Source: Aralia elata
Lineage: Eukaryota; Streptophyta; Magnoliopsida; Apiales; Araliaceae
Reading direction: 5' to 3'
Assembly: GCA_034770075.1 (NCBI GenBank)
Contig: CM068379.1
Coordinates: 47,189,130 to 47,253,129, forward strand
DNA: 64,000 nucleotides
The translations under genes and the position numbers were made by a program. Shown piece after piece: positions 1 through 11,072 of the stretch. The notes beneath the pieces are model-generated. The model was not told where the DNA came from, did not search any database, and saw only the letters and a list, made by a program, of their open reading frames with translations. The stretch's first letter is position 1, and each line of letters starts with the position of its first letter.

Positions 1-841
1 CTTCCTTGCTCCAACCGGTCGACGCAAGCTGTCGCCGGCGTCTTCCCTTAACAGTCTCGACCGGTCTCTTCTTGTCCTCACGCCGCTCGCTCGATTGATT
101 GATGGAAGGCTTGGGTCTGATGACTATAGAGGCTAACTCCCCTTCTCTTTTGCTCGGCTATTGATTTGAGAGGCTAGGGATTTGGTTTCAGTTGCGCGAT
201 TGTCTGAGTTGAGAGGATTGATTTCTTGGTTCGGTTCTTCCCCAATTTGGTTTTGCCGATGCTGATATATCCCCAACCCCAAATGAAAAGAACTTCAACC
301 CGACTGGAACTAAATGGAATGGGTCGACCCGATTTATTCACACCAACTGGTTTTAGGGATTGGGCTCAAAAATAAAATAACATGGGTTTGGCCCAATCCG
401 AAAAATAAAAGGGGATTTGGGTCCAATTCAAAATAAGTAAAAACCAATGGCCAATCCAAATGAAGGTGACCCAAATATAAATTAACAATATTATATTCTA
501 ATATTTAACTTGAATAACTAATTCAATAAATTAATTATTTGAACATTTGTTTCAGCAAAAATTTCTCTTTCGAATTATTTAAATCCGATAATGATAGAAT
601 AAAATTATTTATTAATTTTCTTCCCAATTTTCTTGCAATTAAATTCTTAGGGTTTAATCACCAATTTACTCAGGCTATTAGTGAGCCCCTTTAATGCAAA
701 GGAAATTATTGGACCGTATATTTATATAATTAAATAATAATATCTACATGGATCCAATTCAATTCGAAAAATTATGTATAAAATGGATTTTATTTATTAG
801 AATAAATTTGATACAATGTTTAAAAATTCTCGGACATTACA
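1..841 (-). mobile_element. Partial LTR (start of LTR, cut by window edge), minus strand
   Basis: Read on the minus strand, an LTR begins at 841 with TGTAATGTCCGAGAATTT, like the TGTAATGACC/TGTAACGACC starts of other LTRs here. It interrupts the reverse transcriptase of element M1 exactly at 841/842, so it is a later insertion; TTTTC (846-842 on the minus strand) would be its target duplication, but the other end lies outside the window. A weak TATA-like GGATATATCAGC (272-261, minus) lies about 570 bp in, a plausible U3 length. The end of the visible part holds a 9-bp inverted repeat, ACCGGTCGA (14-22) with TCGACCGGT (57-65). No coding sequence is seen. Confidence 0.7.
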
Positions 842-3187
842 GAAAACTTTGCATAAAGTTGTTCCTTGCGTAATATCTCTAATACGCTCCTTAAGTGTTT
901 AGCATGCTCCTCCTTTGTTTTCGAGTATACTAAAATATCATCGATAAATACTACAACAAATTTGTCTAAACATGGTTTAAACACTCGGTTCATCAAGTCC
1001 ATGAATGTTGCCGGCGCATTTGTTAATCCAAAAGACATCACAAGAAACTCATAATGTCCGTAGCGTGTCCTAAACGCTGTCTTCGGCACATCTTCTTTTC
1101 TTACCTTTAATTGATGATAACCTATCGTAGGTCGATCTTGGAAAACTGTTCGGCCCCTTTTAACTGGTCAAACAGATCATTAATTCTTGGTAAAGGATAT
1201 TTATTCTTTATGGTTAACTTATTTAACTCTCTATAGTCAATACATAACCTTAACGTTCCATCCTTCTTCTTTACAAACAACACTGGTGCTCCCCATGGTA
1301 AAACACTAGGTTGTATATACTTCTTGTCTAAGAGTTCTTGTAACTGCACAAGTAACTCCTTCAACTCCACTGGTGCCATCCTGTATGGTGCTTTGGAAAC
1401 TGGCGTCGTACCAGGTGCAAGATCAATAATAATTCGATCTCTCTATCCGGAGGTAAACCTGGTAAATCATCTGGAAACACATCCAGAAATTCTCTAACTA
1501 CAGGTATTTGATCTAACTTTGCTCCTTCCTTTCGAGTATCTACTATATATGCCAAATAACCTGTGCAACCCTTCCTAAGCAACTTCTCCGCTTGCATTAC
1601 TGTCAAACATCGAGATCGCTTAGGTGCACAACCACCGTTGAACACCACCTTTGACTTTGACTTAGTCAACAGGTTTACATGTTTCCGATGACAATCAATC
1701 ATTGCATTATGATTAACCAACCAATCCATGCCTAAGATTATATCGAATTCCCCTAGTTGTATAGGAATGAGGTTCATAAGAAACTTGTGTCCCTTAATCT
1801 CTACGACACAATTCTTATATATGGTTTTGACGGGAATTATCTCATTGTTTGCGATTTCCACACTAAAAGGCATGTCTAAATCTTCGCATTGCATTTTCAA
1901 GTTTTTAGCAAAGTTATTAGACACAAATGAACAAGTAGCACCAGAGTCGAACAACACATATGCATTTAAAGTGTCGATAGGGATGATACCTGTCACCATG
2001 TCTTGCAATGCAACAACATCCCTCCCCATCATATTAAATGTCCTGGCGGTCGGACGACTCTGTCCCCCAGCTCCTGCTACTGTCGGTTTGGGGTTATTGT
2101 TTGGGACTTGATTTCCTCCCCCAAGTTGGTTTCTATTCCTCGGGAAATTCCTAGACACATGCCCAGTTGCACCACAAGTATATCAGGTAACATTCGGGTT
2201 ACCCTGACGAGTATTATCATTACTCTTTTTGGGACAGTTAGAGGAATAATGTCCCTCTTGTCCACAATGGTAACAAGTAATCACTCTCTGGCGACATTCT
2301 CCCAGGTGATTCTTTCCACATATAACACAACTTACCATCTTATTATTATTGTTCTGGTTTCTGTTGTTGTTGTTGTTGTTGTTGTTATTGTTGTAATTGT
2401 TACCCCTCCTTACAAAGTTTGTAGGAACAGTGGCATCCCACTTCCTTTTGTTATTATTAGTACCCCCTGTACTAACTTCTCCTTTAAACTTTCCTCCTTC
2501 ATTCAGACTCCTCTTTTCCTTATGAAATTTTAACAAAGCTTCATTCTCATTTTCAGCTATGATAGCTTTCTCGAGTATTTCAGGAAAAGTTTTTACTTGA
2601 AACACTGACAATTTACTGCGAATTTGGGGTTTCAATCCCTCTTCGTACCTTCTGGTCTTCCTTACCTCTGTATTAACCTGATGTGGGGCAAACCTAGCTA
2701 ATTCATTGAACTTAGCCATATACTGGGATACAGTAATCTCCCCTTGTTTCAATTCTAGGAATCGTACCTCCATACGATCCTACATTGATTGGGGAAAGTA
2801 ATTTTCGAAGTATAGCTCCTTAAATCTAGTCCAAGGAATTATACCTTCACCTGCACGAATTCTAGTATTTTCCCACCAATGGTTCGCCTCACCTTTGAGG
2901 AAAAAGGTGGCAAAGACCGTCTTTTGATCTACGCCGACATTAGTTACCACAAAAACCTTCTCCATTTCGGTAACCCAAGTTTGTGCCTCAATAGGTTCTG
3001 CGGCTCCCTTAAACTCAGGCGGTCCTACCAGTTTCAAGTCTTTGAACATAGTACTCTGTGGATTAACTATGGTTGGTTGATATGGTGGATGATTTTGTAA
3101 AGCTCCTAAGAGTATATCTACCAATTATTGTGTGGGGTTTGTTTCGTTAGGCTCATTTCTAGATTGGGTTCTCCTTCCTGATGCCAT
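842..3187 (-). pseudogene. gag-pol: M1 gag-protease-RT fragment, Tekay-type chromovirus, broken
   Basis: Gag-pol of a Ty3/gypsy element, read 3187 to 842. The gag ATG (3187-3185) lies just after a splice-acceptor-like TTTTAG. Visible in order: gag core (VGPPEFKG, FNELARFAPHQV); an asparagine run encoded by an AAC-type microsatellite (2353-2403); zinc knuckles CVICGKNHLGEC and CYHCGQEGHYSSNC plus a damaged third; protease with FDSGATCSF; RT from YIQPSVLPWGAP to FIDDILVYSK, which holds the catalytic Asp pair. In-frame stops occur at 3127-3125, 2782-2780 and 2185-2183, with frameshifts near 1390 and 1121. RT is cut at 842 by the LTR at 1-841, so RNaseH and integrase are absent. M2 (35760-38071) is the same family. 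Non-functional. Confidence 0.9.
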
Positions 3188-3403
3188 GACTCTAAAATAA
3201 AGAAAAGCAAGTATACATATAAGTATTTACCACTTATAGAACTAACAAGTTGATTTGTACAAACAAAATTTGTATATAACATGCAAAACGGTTACATATT
3301 CGACTAGTGGTTTATACTACCACTAGTTAGTACAAGGAACTCTCTATTTTACAACCTCAAAATTTGTATATTACAAACTACGAAACATAAACTAAGTATT
3401 ATA
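3188..3403 (-). other. M1 spacer between aORF and gag, with acceptor-like tract
   Basis: A 216-bp AT-rich non-coding stretch between the end of the aORF and the gag start. On the minus strand it ends in a T-rich tract, TTTTCTTTATTTTAG, whose AG (3193-3192) is 4 nt before the gag ATG. The same arrangement precedes gag in elements A, L and E5. This looks like a 3' splice site, but no donor was identified. Confidence 0.45.
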
Positions 3404-3987
3404 CTAATCTGATCGATCACGTAATCCCTTATAAGCATCCCGTATCATATGACCAACTACCGCTCTATCGATCATATAATCATCCTTATCCTCCTCTACA
3501 GGATACCTAAACAACCTTCGTTCTAGGCCCTCAAATGCAGTCCTACACTTCTTGTCAGCTCTGTACACCTGCATTTGTGCATCCTACCTCTCCCTCTAAG
3601 TGTTCTGAAGAAGTGTCCTCAGACGACGAGTCGTATCTCTCTCACTCTCCAGTAAACCTGCAGCTATGCCTGTCTGAAAGTTAGCAGCCTCTAACTCTTC
3701 CGTCGACTGCTGAACTAACCCAGTCACTATCTCTTCGTGTCTGTCGACACGCATCATATGACTCGCTCCAATTACCTCATCTGGATCCGGGTCTACTAGT
3801 TGTCTATCTATGGGATGATCAGCTTCCACAACCTCTAATTCTCCTGATCATGCAGGAGTTATTCCTCTTCCGGATCCTCCTTCGGGTATGACTCGGGAGT
3901 AGCTGGCTCATAATCTGGCACCTCGTCTGGCTCACTCTCTGATAGCCATCCTACCATGTGTTGATCTACAATTGGGAGACCTGACAT
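3404..3987 (-). pseudogene. M1 aORF upstream of gag, degenerate
   Basis: Remnant of an extra ORF between PBS and gag. The ATG at 3987-3985 follows TTTTGTAGG, the same context as the aORF starts of L (14809) and E5 (58736). The N-terminus is acidic (Ser/Glu/Asp/Pro-rich, ending PEEE before a stop). A middle part (about 3829-3596) is rich in Glu, Gln and Leu (STEELEAANFQTGIAAGLLES), with coiled-coil-like spacing. The last part reads FRYPVEEDKDDYMIDRAVV and ends in RDRSD and a stop at 3404. The RYP-x-EE signature and Arg-containing end match the tails of the L and E5 aORFs. Stops and a frame change break it. Function unknown; it is not gag, pol or a recognised envelope protein. Confidence 0.55.
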
Positions 3988-4142
3988 CCTACAAAAGAAT
4001 TTTAGTTGTTTAGTATTATGGGGAAACAAATTTACACATAATATAAAGCTTTTAAGATTATTTTATGTATATTTAAGTATTTTACGGACTCAAAAACTAT
4101 ATCCTAAGGTATTTCCTAACTACCTTAGAGCTATAATCTACA

Positions 4143-4154
4143 GCTCTGATACCA
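4143..4154 (-). other. M1 primer-binding site (initiator Met tRNA)
   Basis: The minus strand reads TGGTATCAGAGC three bases after the LTR end (CACA). This complements the 3' end of plant initiator methionine tRNA and primes minus-strand cDNA synthesis. L has the identical site and spacing. Confidence 0.9.
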
Positions 4155-5615
4155 ACCTGTGACGCCCCCAAATCCCTACACTCCCCTGTAGCAGATCTGG
4201 TGCTCACGTGAAACTATACAACTGTAAATATTCAATAAAATATGACTTCTATCTATCCAAGATTCACAGTATCCCATAACAGGTACTAGTTCCGGCCAGA
4301 ACGTTGTCTGTGTTTGGATACCCTCACTTGGATGTATAGATTCATATCTAATGAATACCTCTTTCATATTTATATTCCCTATCTATCTGACATTCACAGT
4401 ATTAACGATAAGATTGTCCATAGAACTAAGGGGCGCATTCCGGTAAAGATGGCACCTTACCGGCGCTCATTAAGTGTAACCTCAGAGCTTATAGGACTTT
4501 CAATATCATTTAAATACCCTCATTCAGATGTATAGTTCGTATAGATACTGTATTTACCTAGTGCAACTATGCTAAAGAAAATAAAGATCAGAGTATAACG
4601 TAATCGATGAAATAAAGGATCATAATATATTACATATCATTTGGTTCGATTACATTATTCTCAGTACTAAGTTATTACAACAAAAACCTTTAAAAGACTT
4701 AAAGTATTTCAAAACAGAAATTTAAACTAATAAACATGGCTTTTCCCCTTATCAGTCCCAGACGTACCGGGATTACCATTTCCAACTGCAAAAGAAGATA
4801 TGCACAAGAATGAGCTACAAATGCTCAGCAAGTTCATTTAAAAATGTAAACACAGTGTGTATGATTTGAAAGATGTCAGATAATGTATAACTGATAACTA
4901 AGGGTTCTGTACTTGAACTATATATTTCAATCTGTTCTGTCAGTCTTCAATGACTTAGAACCTCTTGAGTTCGGATATCTGGTAGGGGATCAGCCTAACC
5001 AATATCCTAGGAATATGTATATCATCCTACCATTTTGGTCAATTCATTTAATTGATAATTTAAACCTTATTTGAAGGTTTGTCGGACCACCTTCCATCCA
5101 CGGTGTCCCTTATTACTCAGTATAGATGTCGTACCAAAATAATTTGGTTTGACACAATAAATTTAAGCTCAAACAATCAATAAATGATTCATTTCTTAAG
5201 TTATGCTGAACAAATAATAATAACTTCATAATAATTGATAGCAAGACATAAAAGAATTGCTTAAGGTAACAAGGTTCGGAGACTTGCCTTAGCGTAGTTT
5301 CGTTAAAATTTAAAACAGTTGGTCAACGTACGTAGTCTACATATACCAATAATAAGAGTTAGCACGTATATAAACATGTATTACGCTAATCTAGACAAGT
5401 TTCATTAAGGTTCGACGTTGATTCGGTATCTTGGTCGCGTCCTTAATGGCTAAACACATAGATTGTTTGATAAAACTTCACTTTGAAGCTTAATTATTAG
5501 TCTAAATAATTTATTTATTATTTATAACACTTTTAGAAGCTTAATATTATTTTTAAATAATTTTTATAAGCTTAGAAATATTTTTAAATAATTTTACAAG
5601 CTTAAGAATAATTTT

Positions 5616-5840
5616 AAATGATTTAATTATCATTTAGAATATTTTTAAAACATTGAATATATTATTTAAATGATTTATTTATCATTTAGAATATTTTTGA
5701 ATACTTAAAATATTATTTAAATGATTTATTTTATCATTAATAATATTTTTAGAATTTATTTTATTATTATATTAATTTAATTATTACTTATAATAATTTT
5801 TAAAACTTTATTTAATATTTAAATGATTTAATTATCATTT
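5616..5840. repeat. AT-rich hairpin repeat in M1 LTR
   Basis: AAATGATTTAATTATCATTT and near copies recur at 5616-5635, 5668-5687, 5719-5738 and 5821-5840, spaced about 50-100 bp. Each pairs AAATGAT with ATCATTT. The region is very AT-rich, so chance pairing is more likely here than in the CG-rich arrays. Confidence 0.55.
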
Positions 5841-6181
5841 ATAATATTTTTAAATACTTAATATATTATTTAAATGATTTATTTATTATTAATAATATTT
5901 AAATATTTAATATTTAATTTAATTATTATATATAATACTTTAATTTACTTTAATATCATTTTTAAATAATTAATATAATTATTAAATGATTTATTATAAT
6001 TATAATTATTATTTAATTAAATTAAATAATAATTTAGAAATATATAAAAATATTAAAAATAAATTTTTATAATTAAAATTGAATTTTCGAATATAATTAT
6101 TAATTATTTATAATTGTTTAATATTTATTTATTATTTTATAATTTATTTAATTAATTTTTTATTTATTTTTATTAAAAATC

Positions 6182-6910
6182 CGTCGCTAAAGGGCTTTAG
6201 CGACGATCTGCTTATTTTCTTAGTTTTCTGGGTTTGTACATGAATTTCGTCGCTAAAGGTGTTCTTCATGAAGAACATTTGGTCAATGTCCAACAGTGAC
6301 ATTTGATCTCAAATTAATCTCTTCTCGTTCTTTGTTTGTGCTTGATTTTTGTTTGTTGTTATAGCCAACATGGCAGTGTACAACGACATGTTAAATTTCA
6401 TCTCAAACAACATCAATTGATGCTCTAAAAATCATGGTCAAACTACCAGGTTTGTAACTGTTCTTGAGTTTCTGGGTAACCCAGAAACTCATACAGTCAT
6501 ATCGGTCAACGTGGTTTGACCGGTATTAAATTTGATTCTGTGTTTTCTTAATATGTTTTGATGCTTCAAGGTTGTAGTTTACATACCAAAGAACATGTTT
6601 AAAACAAGAAACAACATACTAAATATCATCTAGGCATGATCTGGGCGCTTTGAAAAATTGTCAGAAAACTGTCAGAGTGTTCTTCAAGTTTCTGGGTAAC
6701 CCAGAAACAGGTTTTCATGGTCGGTCAATGGGTTTTGACCATTAATAACTTTCATTCTAGAGATAATTTAACCATTCTACAAATTGGATCTTAAAGCTAA
6801 CATGGCATACTACTGATTCAGGCTTTAAAACACATCAAATAAATATTTTAAGCCGATCAAAAGCTCTGACAAAATAGCTTGTCAGACTGTTCTTGACTGC
6901 CAAGAACAGT
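6182..6910. repeat. Cluster of distinct perfect inverted repeats in M1 LTR leader
   Basis: Five strong hairpins with unrelated stems. 6182-6205: CGTCGCTAAAG, 2-nt loop, CTTTAGCGACG (half of it recurs at 6248). 6261-6276: GTTCTTCATGAAGAAC. 6466-6490: GAGTTTCTGGGT, one A, ACCCAGAAACTC. 6688-6708: the inner 10-bp stem of the previous one again. 6886-6910: ACTGTTCTTG, 5-nt loop, CAAGAACAGT. All lie 3' of the TATA box on the minus strand, so they would be in the transcript leader. Confidence 0.8.
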
Positions 6911-7051
6911 TTGAGTTTTTGATCAAATTCGACCCTTTAAACGTTATGGTTACTTGTTTAACCAACTCAGATCACTTAATTACATGTTAATAAGTATTCC
7001 TAAACACTAAAACATAACATCAATTTCAAGCTTAAAGATCTAGTAACAAAT

Positions 7052-7740
7052 TAGGGTTTTACACCTTTTTCTTCAAATCTTTGATTTCTGACCTTTGATT
7101 CTGATCTTTGGCTTGCAGAGGCTTGTTTAGGCTTTGATTATAAGTGTATAGGTTTCAAACTTTCGTAGGTTAAATGGTCACCTTCTCATTCTATTTATAG
7201 CAACTTTGCAATTAGGGTTTCTAGGTTATTTTCCAAACTTTGCCTCCAAAAATATCCTAGACTTGGGACTTGTGCTGCTCCCACCTGATATTAATGACCT
7301 ACTTGAGCTGGAGACTTGAAAATATCTGATTTGGTGTTCTTATCTTTTTTTGATTGGTTTAAAATTTGATTTTTGATTTATTTACTTACTAATTAAACCT
7401 AGATTTTTACTAATCATGTTTATGATGTTAATTTAGGCTTAGTAATACCTTAATTAGGATTATATATCATAATTAAGGTTTTATATTTCATAAATTAGGG
7501 TTTAGATAACCTAATTAGAATTAGGGTTTCATAATTAGGGTTTAGGGTTTCTAATTCTATAATTAGGGTTTTTAATCCTTCGTTTAGGGTTTAATTTTAA
7601 TCTTAATAATTCATAATTAATATTATGATTCATTATTTAGAATCTAATTATATCAATTAATATTCTAGTACAATAATTAGGGTTTTGATTAGACAATTCG
7701 GATAAATTTTTACCAATTAGGGTTTTGAAATTAGGGTTTC
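7052..7740 (-). promoter_or_regulatory. Telobox cluster upstream of the M1 LTR TATA box
   Basis: About ten copies of AAACCCTAA (minus strand; TTAGGGTTT on plus) occur between 7052 and 7740, most of them between 7497 and 7740 in the presumed U3. Teloboxes are known plant promoter motifs, in ribosomal-protein and EF1-alpha genes, bound by TRB-type factors. These are scattered, not tandem, so they are not telomere DNA. A promoter role is inference. Confidence 0.5.
7191..7200 (-). promoter_or_regulatory. TATA box of M1 LTR
   Basis: The minus strand reads CTATAAATAG about 890 bp into the LTR. The same decamer is found at 38677 (L1) and 44989 (L2), each in a plausible U3/R position. Confidence 0.65.
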
Positions 7741-8086
7741 TAATTCTGCTTATCATTTTAAACCCTATTTATCTTATTCTTGATTTTTATCAGTTAATAT
7801 AATATTATATTAACGTCGAAGCACGATAAAGCACTTCGTCATTTCCAAGCACGATACAGCAGCTTACAAAAATAATTTGCCGAGACGTTTCTCGGTGAAT
7901 TTGTCGAAAGCACGACAAATCATTTTGTCCGTGTAAGCACGACACAGTTGCTTGGCGAAAAGTTTTTAATTGACCTAATTCTTAAATAAAATACACAATC
8001 GCATAATATTAAGTCGAAACAAGAAATTTCATTTCATAAACACATAGTTTACATTTACAAATCTTATTAGGGTTCGAAATATTACA

Positions 8087-8931
8087 TATACTGGAGTATA
8101 GAAAGGTTGTGTATGAAGAATTGAGGATTTTTAATATAGTAAGCTTTAAGGATGATAGAAATATATAGAATTATTAAGCAATTGATCATTAGAGAAATTG
8201 AAGTTGATGGTGGAAGCATAGATATTCCAAATCTTCTAGCTATGCTAGACTTCAAAATTTTTGATATCAAGCTAAATTCGCACTGATGTGCCTTTAAAAA
8301 TAAAAATGAAATTTTTGTTATCCTCAAAACAAGGTGACAAGGGTTTGTAGATGGACTTCGAGCCATTATCACATCGTTACCTGTTACGACATAATAACAC
8401 CAAAAATGATTTTTTTTCAATGGTTTTGAACTGTTTAAAGAAGAGTCTATGCTATTTCTTTCGGCTAGACAAAAATGATTTAAAATATCAAAATGTATTT
8501 TTAAATAGTCATCAATATATTATGAAACCTGGTGTAGAATGACAGATGATGGAGTCATCAATGCAGATTAACCTAGTGTTGGATGTGATCATAGTATCGT
8601 CAACCCACTATGGTATGATGTAGTATGACAAAGTCACAAAATGGCGGAATCCTCAACGGACTCTAAATACAGTGCGGTATCATAACGTCATAAAATGATT
8701 TTCAGAATTTTAAACCAGTTAAAGAAAAGTCAATGCCAATTTAAGTGGCTAGACAAATATTTCGATTGATGTTCGAATTATTAGTATACGTCTAAGCTAT
8801 TTGATTCGGCTAGACAAATATTGTAATGATTTATTAAATCGACATAAAAGATGTTGAAGTAAAGAGCAGACTCAAATGATGTTCTAATAAAATGGACATA
8901 ATATGATGTTGACTCAAGCATATTATACAAG
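8087..8931. other. Unassigned AT-rich DNA, probable LTR remnant
   Basis: No gene is supported. The longest open frame (8420-8082, minus) lacks any recognisable domain. Three loose copies of a motif found inside the other LTRs, AGTCTA..GC followed by CGGCTAGACA, occur near 8440, 8730 and 8790. This suggests degraded LTR or leader sequence, perhaps of element A, whose intact 5' LTR and primer site are missing. Confidence 0.4.
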
Positions 8932-9262
8932 TTGGTATCTAACACAAGTTGGTGTCAATGCAAGAGTCCGACACAAGTTGGTGACAGGTTGATGCAAGTT
9001 GGTATCAAATGGATGCAAGTTGGTATCTGACACAAGTTGGTGTCAGCATTACGTGATACAAGTTGGTATCAAATTGACACAAGTTGGTGTCAAGGTAATG
9101 CAATTTGATATTAAACGAACACAAGTTGGTGTCAGCATTACGTGATACAAGTTGGTATCAAATTGACACAAGTTGGTGTCAAGGTAATGCAATTTGATAT
9201 TAAACGAATACAAGTTGGTGTCAGTTAAAATACCAGTTGGGGTATAGTGGATATAAGTTGAT
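8932..9262 (+). repeat. Hairpin minisatellite, AAGTTG loop with two stem types
   Basis: About ten copies of a short unit in two main forms: TGATACAAGTTGGTATCA and TGACACAAGTTGGTGTCA. Both are perfect 6-bp stems around the same loop AAGTTG and differ by a compensatory T-A to C-G pair. A larger 89-bp unit is duplicated (TGTCAGCATT at 9041 and 9130). The core also resembles the primer-site context GGTTGGTATCAGAG, so the array could have grown from it; that is speculative. Confidence 0.75.
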
Positions 9263-9602
9263 ATCGAACCAAAACGCATATAGTCCTTTAAGGATGTAGA
9301 TAAGAGATTTTCCTGATCAGATGATAGGGAATACTCTAGTTATGGGATATGAGGAAGTTAACCTTAAAAATTATAAGCTCAAAAGATTTAGTCCGGAGAT
9401 TATAGGACTTTCAGAGTAATAAGAAGATTGCATAGGTAATAGCAGAAAACTATAAAAATGAAAAAATAGGTGTACATGGAGATGCATGTTAATATAAATA
9501 TATGTATTAATATATGTTATGAGGTGATTAAATTTTAGCATTAATACTGAATACTTTAAAATAAAGGATGAGAAAATAATGTATTTTTTATTATACAGAA
9601 TA
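9263..9602 (+). other. Element A leader before gag, with acceptor-like tract
   Basis: AT-rich non-coding leader. I see no aORF here. It ends in TTTTTTATTATACAG (AG at 9597-9598), 4 nt before the gag ATG, matching the acceptor-like signals of M1, L and E5. Confidence 0.45.
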
Positions 9603-10562
9603 ATGTCGCCAAGGAGAAATCTGCGTAATCAATCCAAGGCAGAGAACGAGAATAGAGATCAAGCAAATGTTATGCAATAGTTTGTGGATCGAATAATAGA
9701 GGCTATAAATAGAAATCCCATCGGGATAAATAATCCTCCAGCTTTGCCAGTAGTAAGCTTTAAGGATTTTAAGAATGTGGGACCACCTGAGTTTAAGGGG
9801 ACCACTGAGCCTATAGAGGCTCAAGTCTGGATTAAGGAGATTGAAAAGGCATTTGTCATTGCCAATGTGGGAGAGGAGCAAAAGACAACTTTTGCTACCT
9901 ATATGATGAAAGGTGAAGCTAATTTTTGGTGGGAGGTCAATTAGAACAAAGTTGGTGAGGAAATAGTAACTTGGGAACGGTTCAAAGAGTTGTTCTTCGA
10001 GTATTACTTTCCTAAAGGTATGCGGAGTCAGATGTAGATAAAATTTTCCGAGTTAAAGCAGGAGGACATGACAGTTTTCCAACATGCTGCCAAATTCAAT
10101 GAGCTAGCAAGGTTTGCTCCACATCAACTGGACACTGAAGAAAGAAAGGCGCGTAGGTTCGAGCAATGTTTAAAACCTTCACTCTACGATAAATTATCGG
10201 TATTGCAAGTCGACTCATTTGGAGCGATCTTAGAAAAGGCTATGATAGCCGAGGGAGGAAGCAAAGAGTTAGATCAACTCTATTGTAAAGGGAAGGTGAA
10301 GAAGAATTAGGCGGAGGAAAGTCGTAAGCGAAAATGGTAAAAACATTCTAATGAAGGGCGAGGAGACTCGAAGAAAAGTAAAGCCAAGATGTGCTATAAC
10401 TGTGGGCAAAAGGGACATATCTCTCCTAATTGCCCCAACCTAAAGAAAGGCGTATGTTTTACTTGTGGATCAGCGGATCATCAAGCAAAGAATTGTCCAA
10501 GGAGAGGGACAGGTGGAAAGAGCAGCGGTAATCTAACACTTGCTAAATTAGTAGATCTGTAA
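9603..10562 (+). pseudogene. gag: Element A gag, no pol (gag-only derivative), broken
   Basis: Capsid/nucleocapsid polyprotein of a Tekay-type element. ATG at 9603 (MSPRRNLRNQSK), gag core with VGPPEFKGTTEPIEAQVW and FNELARFAPHQLD, and two CX2CX4HX4C zinc knuckles (CYNCGQKGHISPNC, CFTCGSADHQAKNC). One frame throughout, with stops at 9678, 9942, 10035, 10308 and 10338 and a final stop at 10560. About 60 bp after the end come the 3' hairpin (10621), polypurine tract and 3' LTR. Protease, RT, RNaseH and integrase are entirely missing, without leftover fragments. The layout resembles non-autonomous TR-GAG elements, but a simple internal deletion is also possible. Confidence 0.85.
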
Positions 10563-10620
10563 GAATATATCTTTGATAAAGGTAGTAATAAAAATTTATG
10601 TGTACTTTTGATGTAATAGT

Positions 10621-10656
10621 GATTCCGGGGACGGAATCCTTATAAGTGGGGGAGAA
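10621..10656 (+). other. Element A 3' hairpin and polypurine tract
   Basis: Stem GATTCCG, loop GGGA, stem CGGAATC at 10621-10638, then TTATAAGTGGGGGAGAA up to the LTR start at 10657. The purine run primes plus-strand cDNA synthesis. The hairpin matches those at 20549 (L) and 42455 (M3) with paired base changes. Confidence 0.8.
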
Positions 10657-11072
10657 TGTGACAACTCGAAAATTTATAAGATTTATTAATAAAATCTTGA
10701 AAGATTAATTAAAGGTTAAAGAATAAAACCTAGATTGGAATTAGAGGAATGATTAAATTTTTTGAAAAGAACCTATATGGTTTAATATTTGAAAGAATGT
10801 GACGTTTCAAATTTTTGAAATATACTAAATTAAGAATTTAAATAAATAAAATTCTTATGAAATGATATGTTATGTGATATTGTGTTGTATACGTGAATAC
10901 GAACTATGCAATATGTGGCTTTTATGCTTAATAAATATATTATTATTATATATTTATTATATGTAAATAAATTGTAGGGACAATTTATTTAAAAAAAAGG
11001 AGATGGGTAAAATTAATCTATCGATGTAAGTTAAATAATTTATGAATTATTTTAAATTGGTGACATTAAATA
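10657..11072 (+). mobile_element. Element A 3' LTR, segment 1 of 3
   Basis: LTR start TGTGACAACTCGAAAATTT directly after a polypurine tract. It is interrupted at 11072 by element L, whose 5-bp target duplication AAATA flanks it. The LTR resumes at 24067 and again at 35505, ending at 35759; the three parts total about 4.9 kb. Confidence 0.8.
11068..11072 (+). repeat. Target-site duplication AAATA, left of element L
   Basis: AAATA directly before the L 5' LTR, repeated at 24062-24066 directly after its 3' LTR. This proves insertion of L as one unit into the element A LTR. Confidence 0.95.

Larger units (their letters stand above)
4158..8086 (-). mobile_element. M1 5' LTR (3.9 kb), minus strand
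   Basis: On the minus strand the LTR starts at 8086 with TGTAATATTTCGAACCC, resembling the element A start TGTGACAACTCGAAAATT, and ends GGGGGCGTCACA at 4158 beside the primer site. Inside are a telobox-rich upstream part (7052-7740), a TATA box (7200-7191), several perfect inverted repeats (6182-6910), an AT-rich hairpin repeat (5616-5840) and the conserved stem TGAGC/GCTCA (4811-4827). If transcription starts about 30 bp after the TATA box, U3 is about 0.9 kb and R-U5 about 3 kb, an unusually long leader. No coding sequence. The start is inferred by similarity; the matching 3' LTR is not in the window. Confidence 0.75.

Noticed and set aside
1728..2533. Plus-strand open frames opposite gag-protease of M1
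   Set aside because: Shadows of the minus-strand gag-pol, which has clear zinc knuckles and protease motifs.
7490..7750. Possible interstitial telomere repeat (TTTAGGG)
   Set aside because: Copies are scattered with AATT spacers rather than tandem; treated as teloboxes in an LTR.
8082..8420. 112-codon minus-strand open frame
   Set aside because: No recognisable domain; overlaps the M1 LTR edge by a few bases; composition like the surrounding AT-rich DNA.
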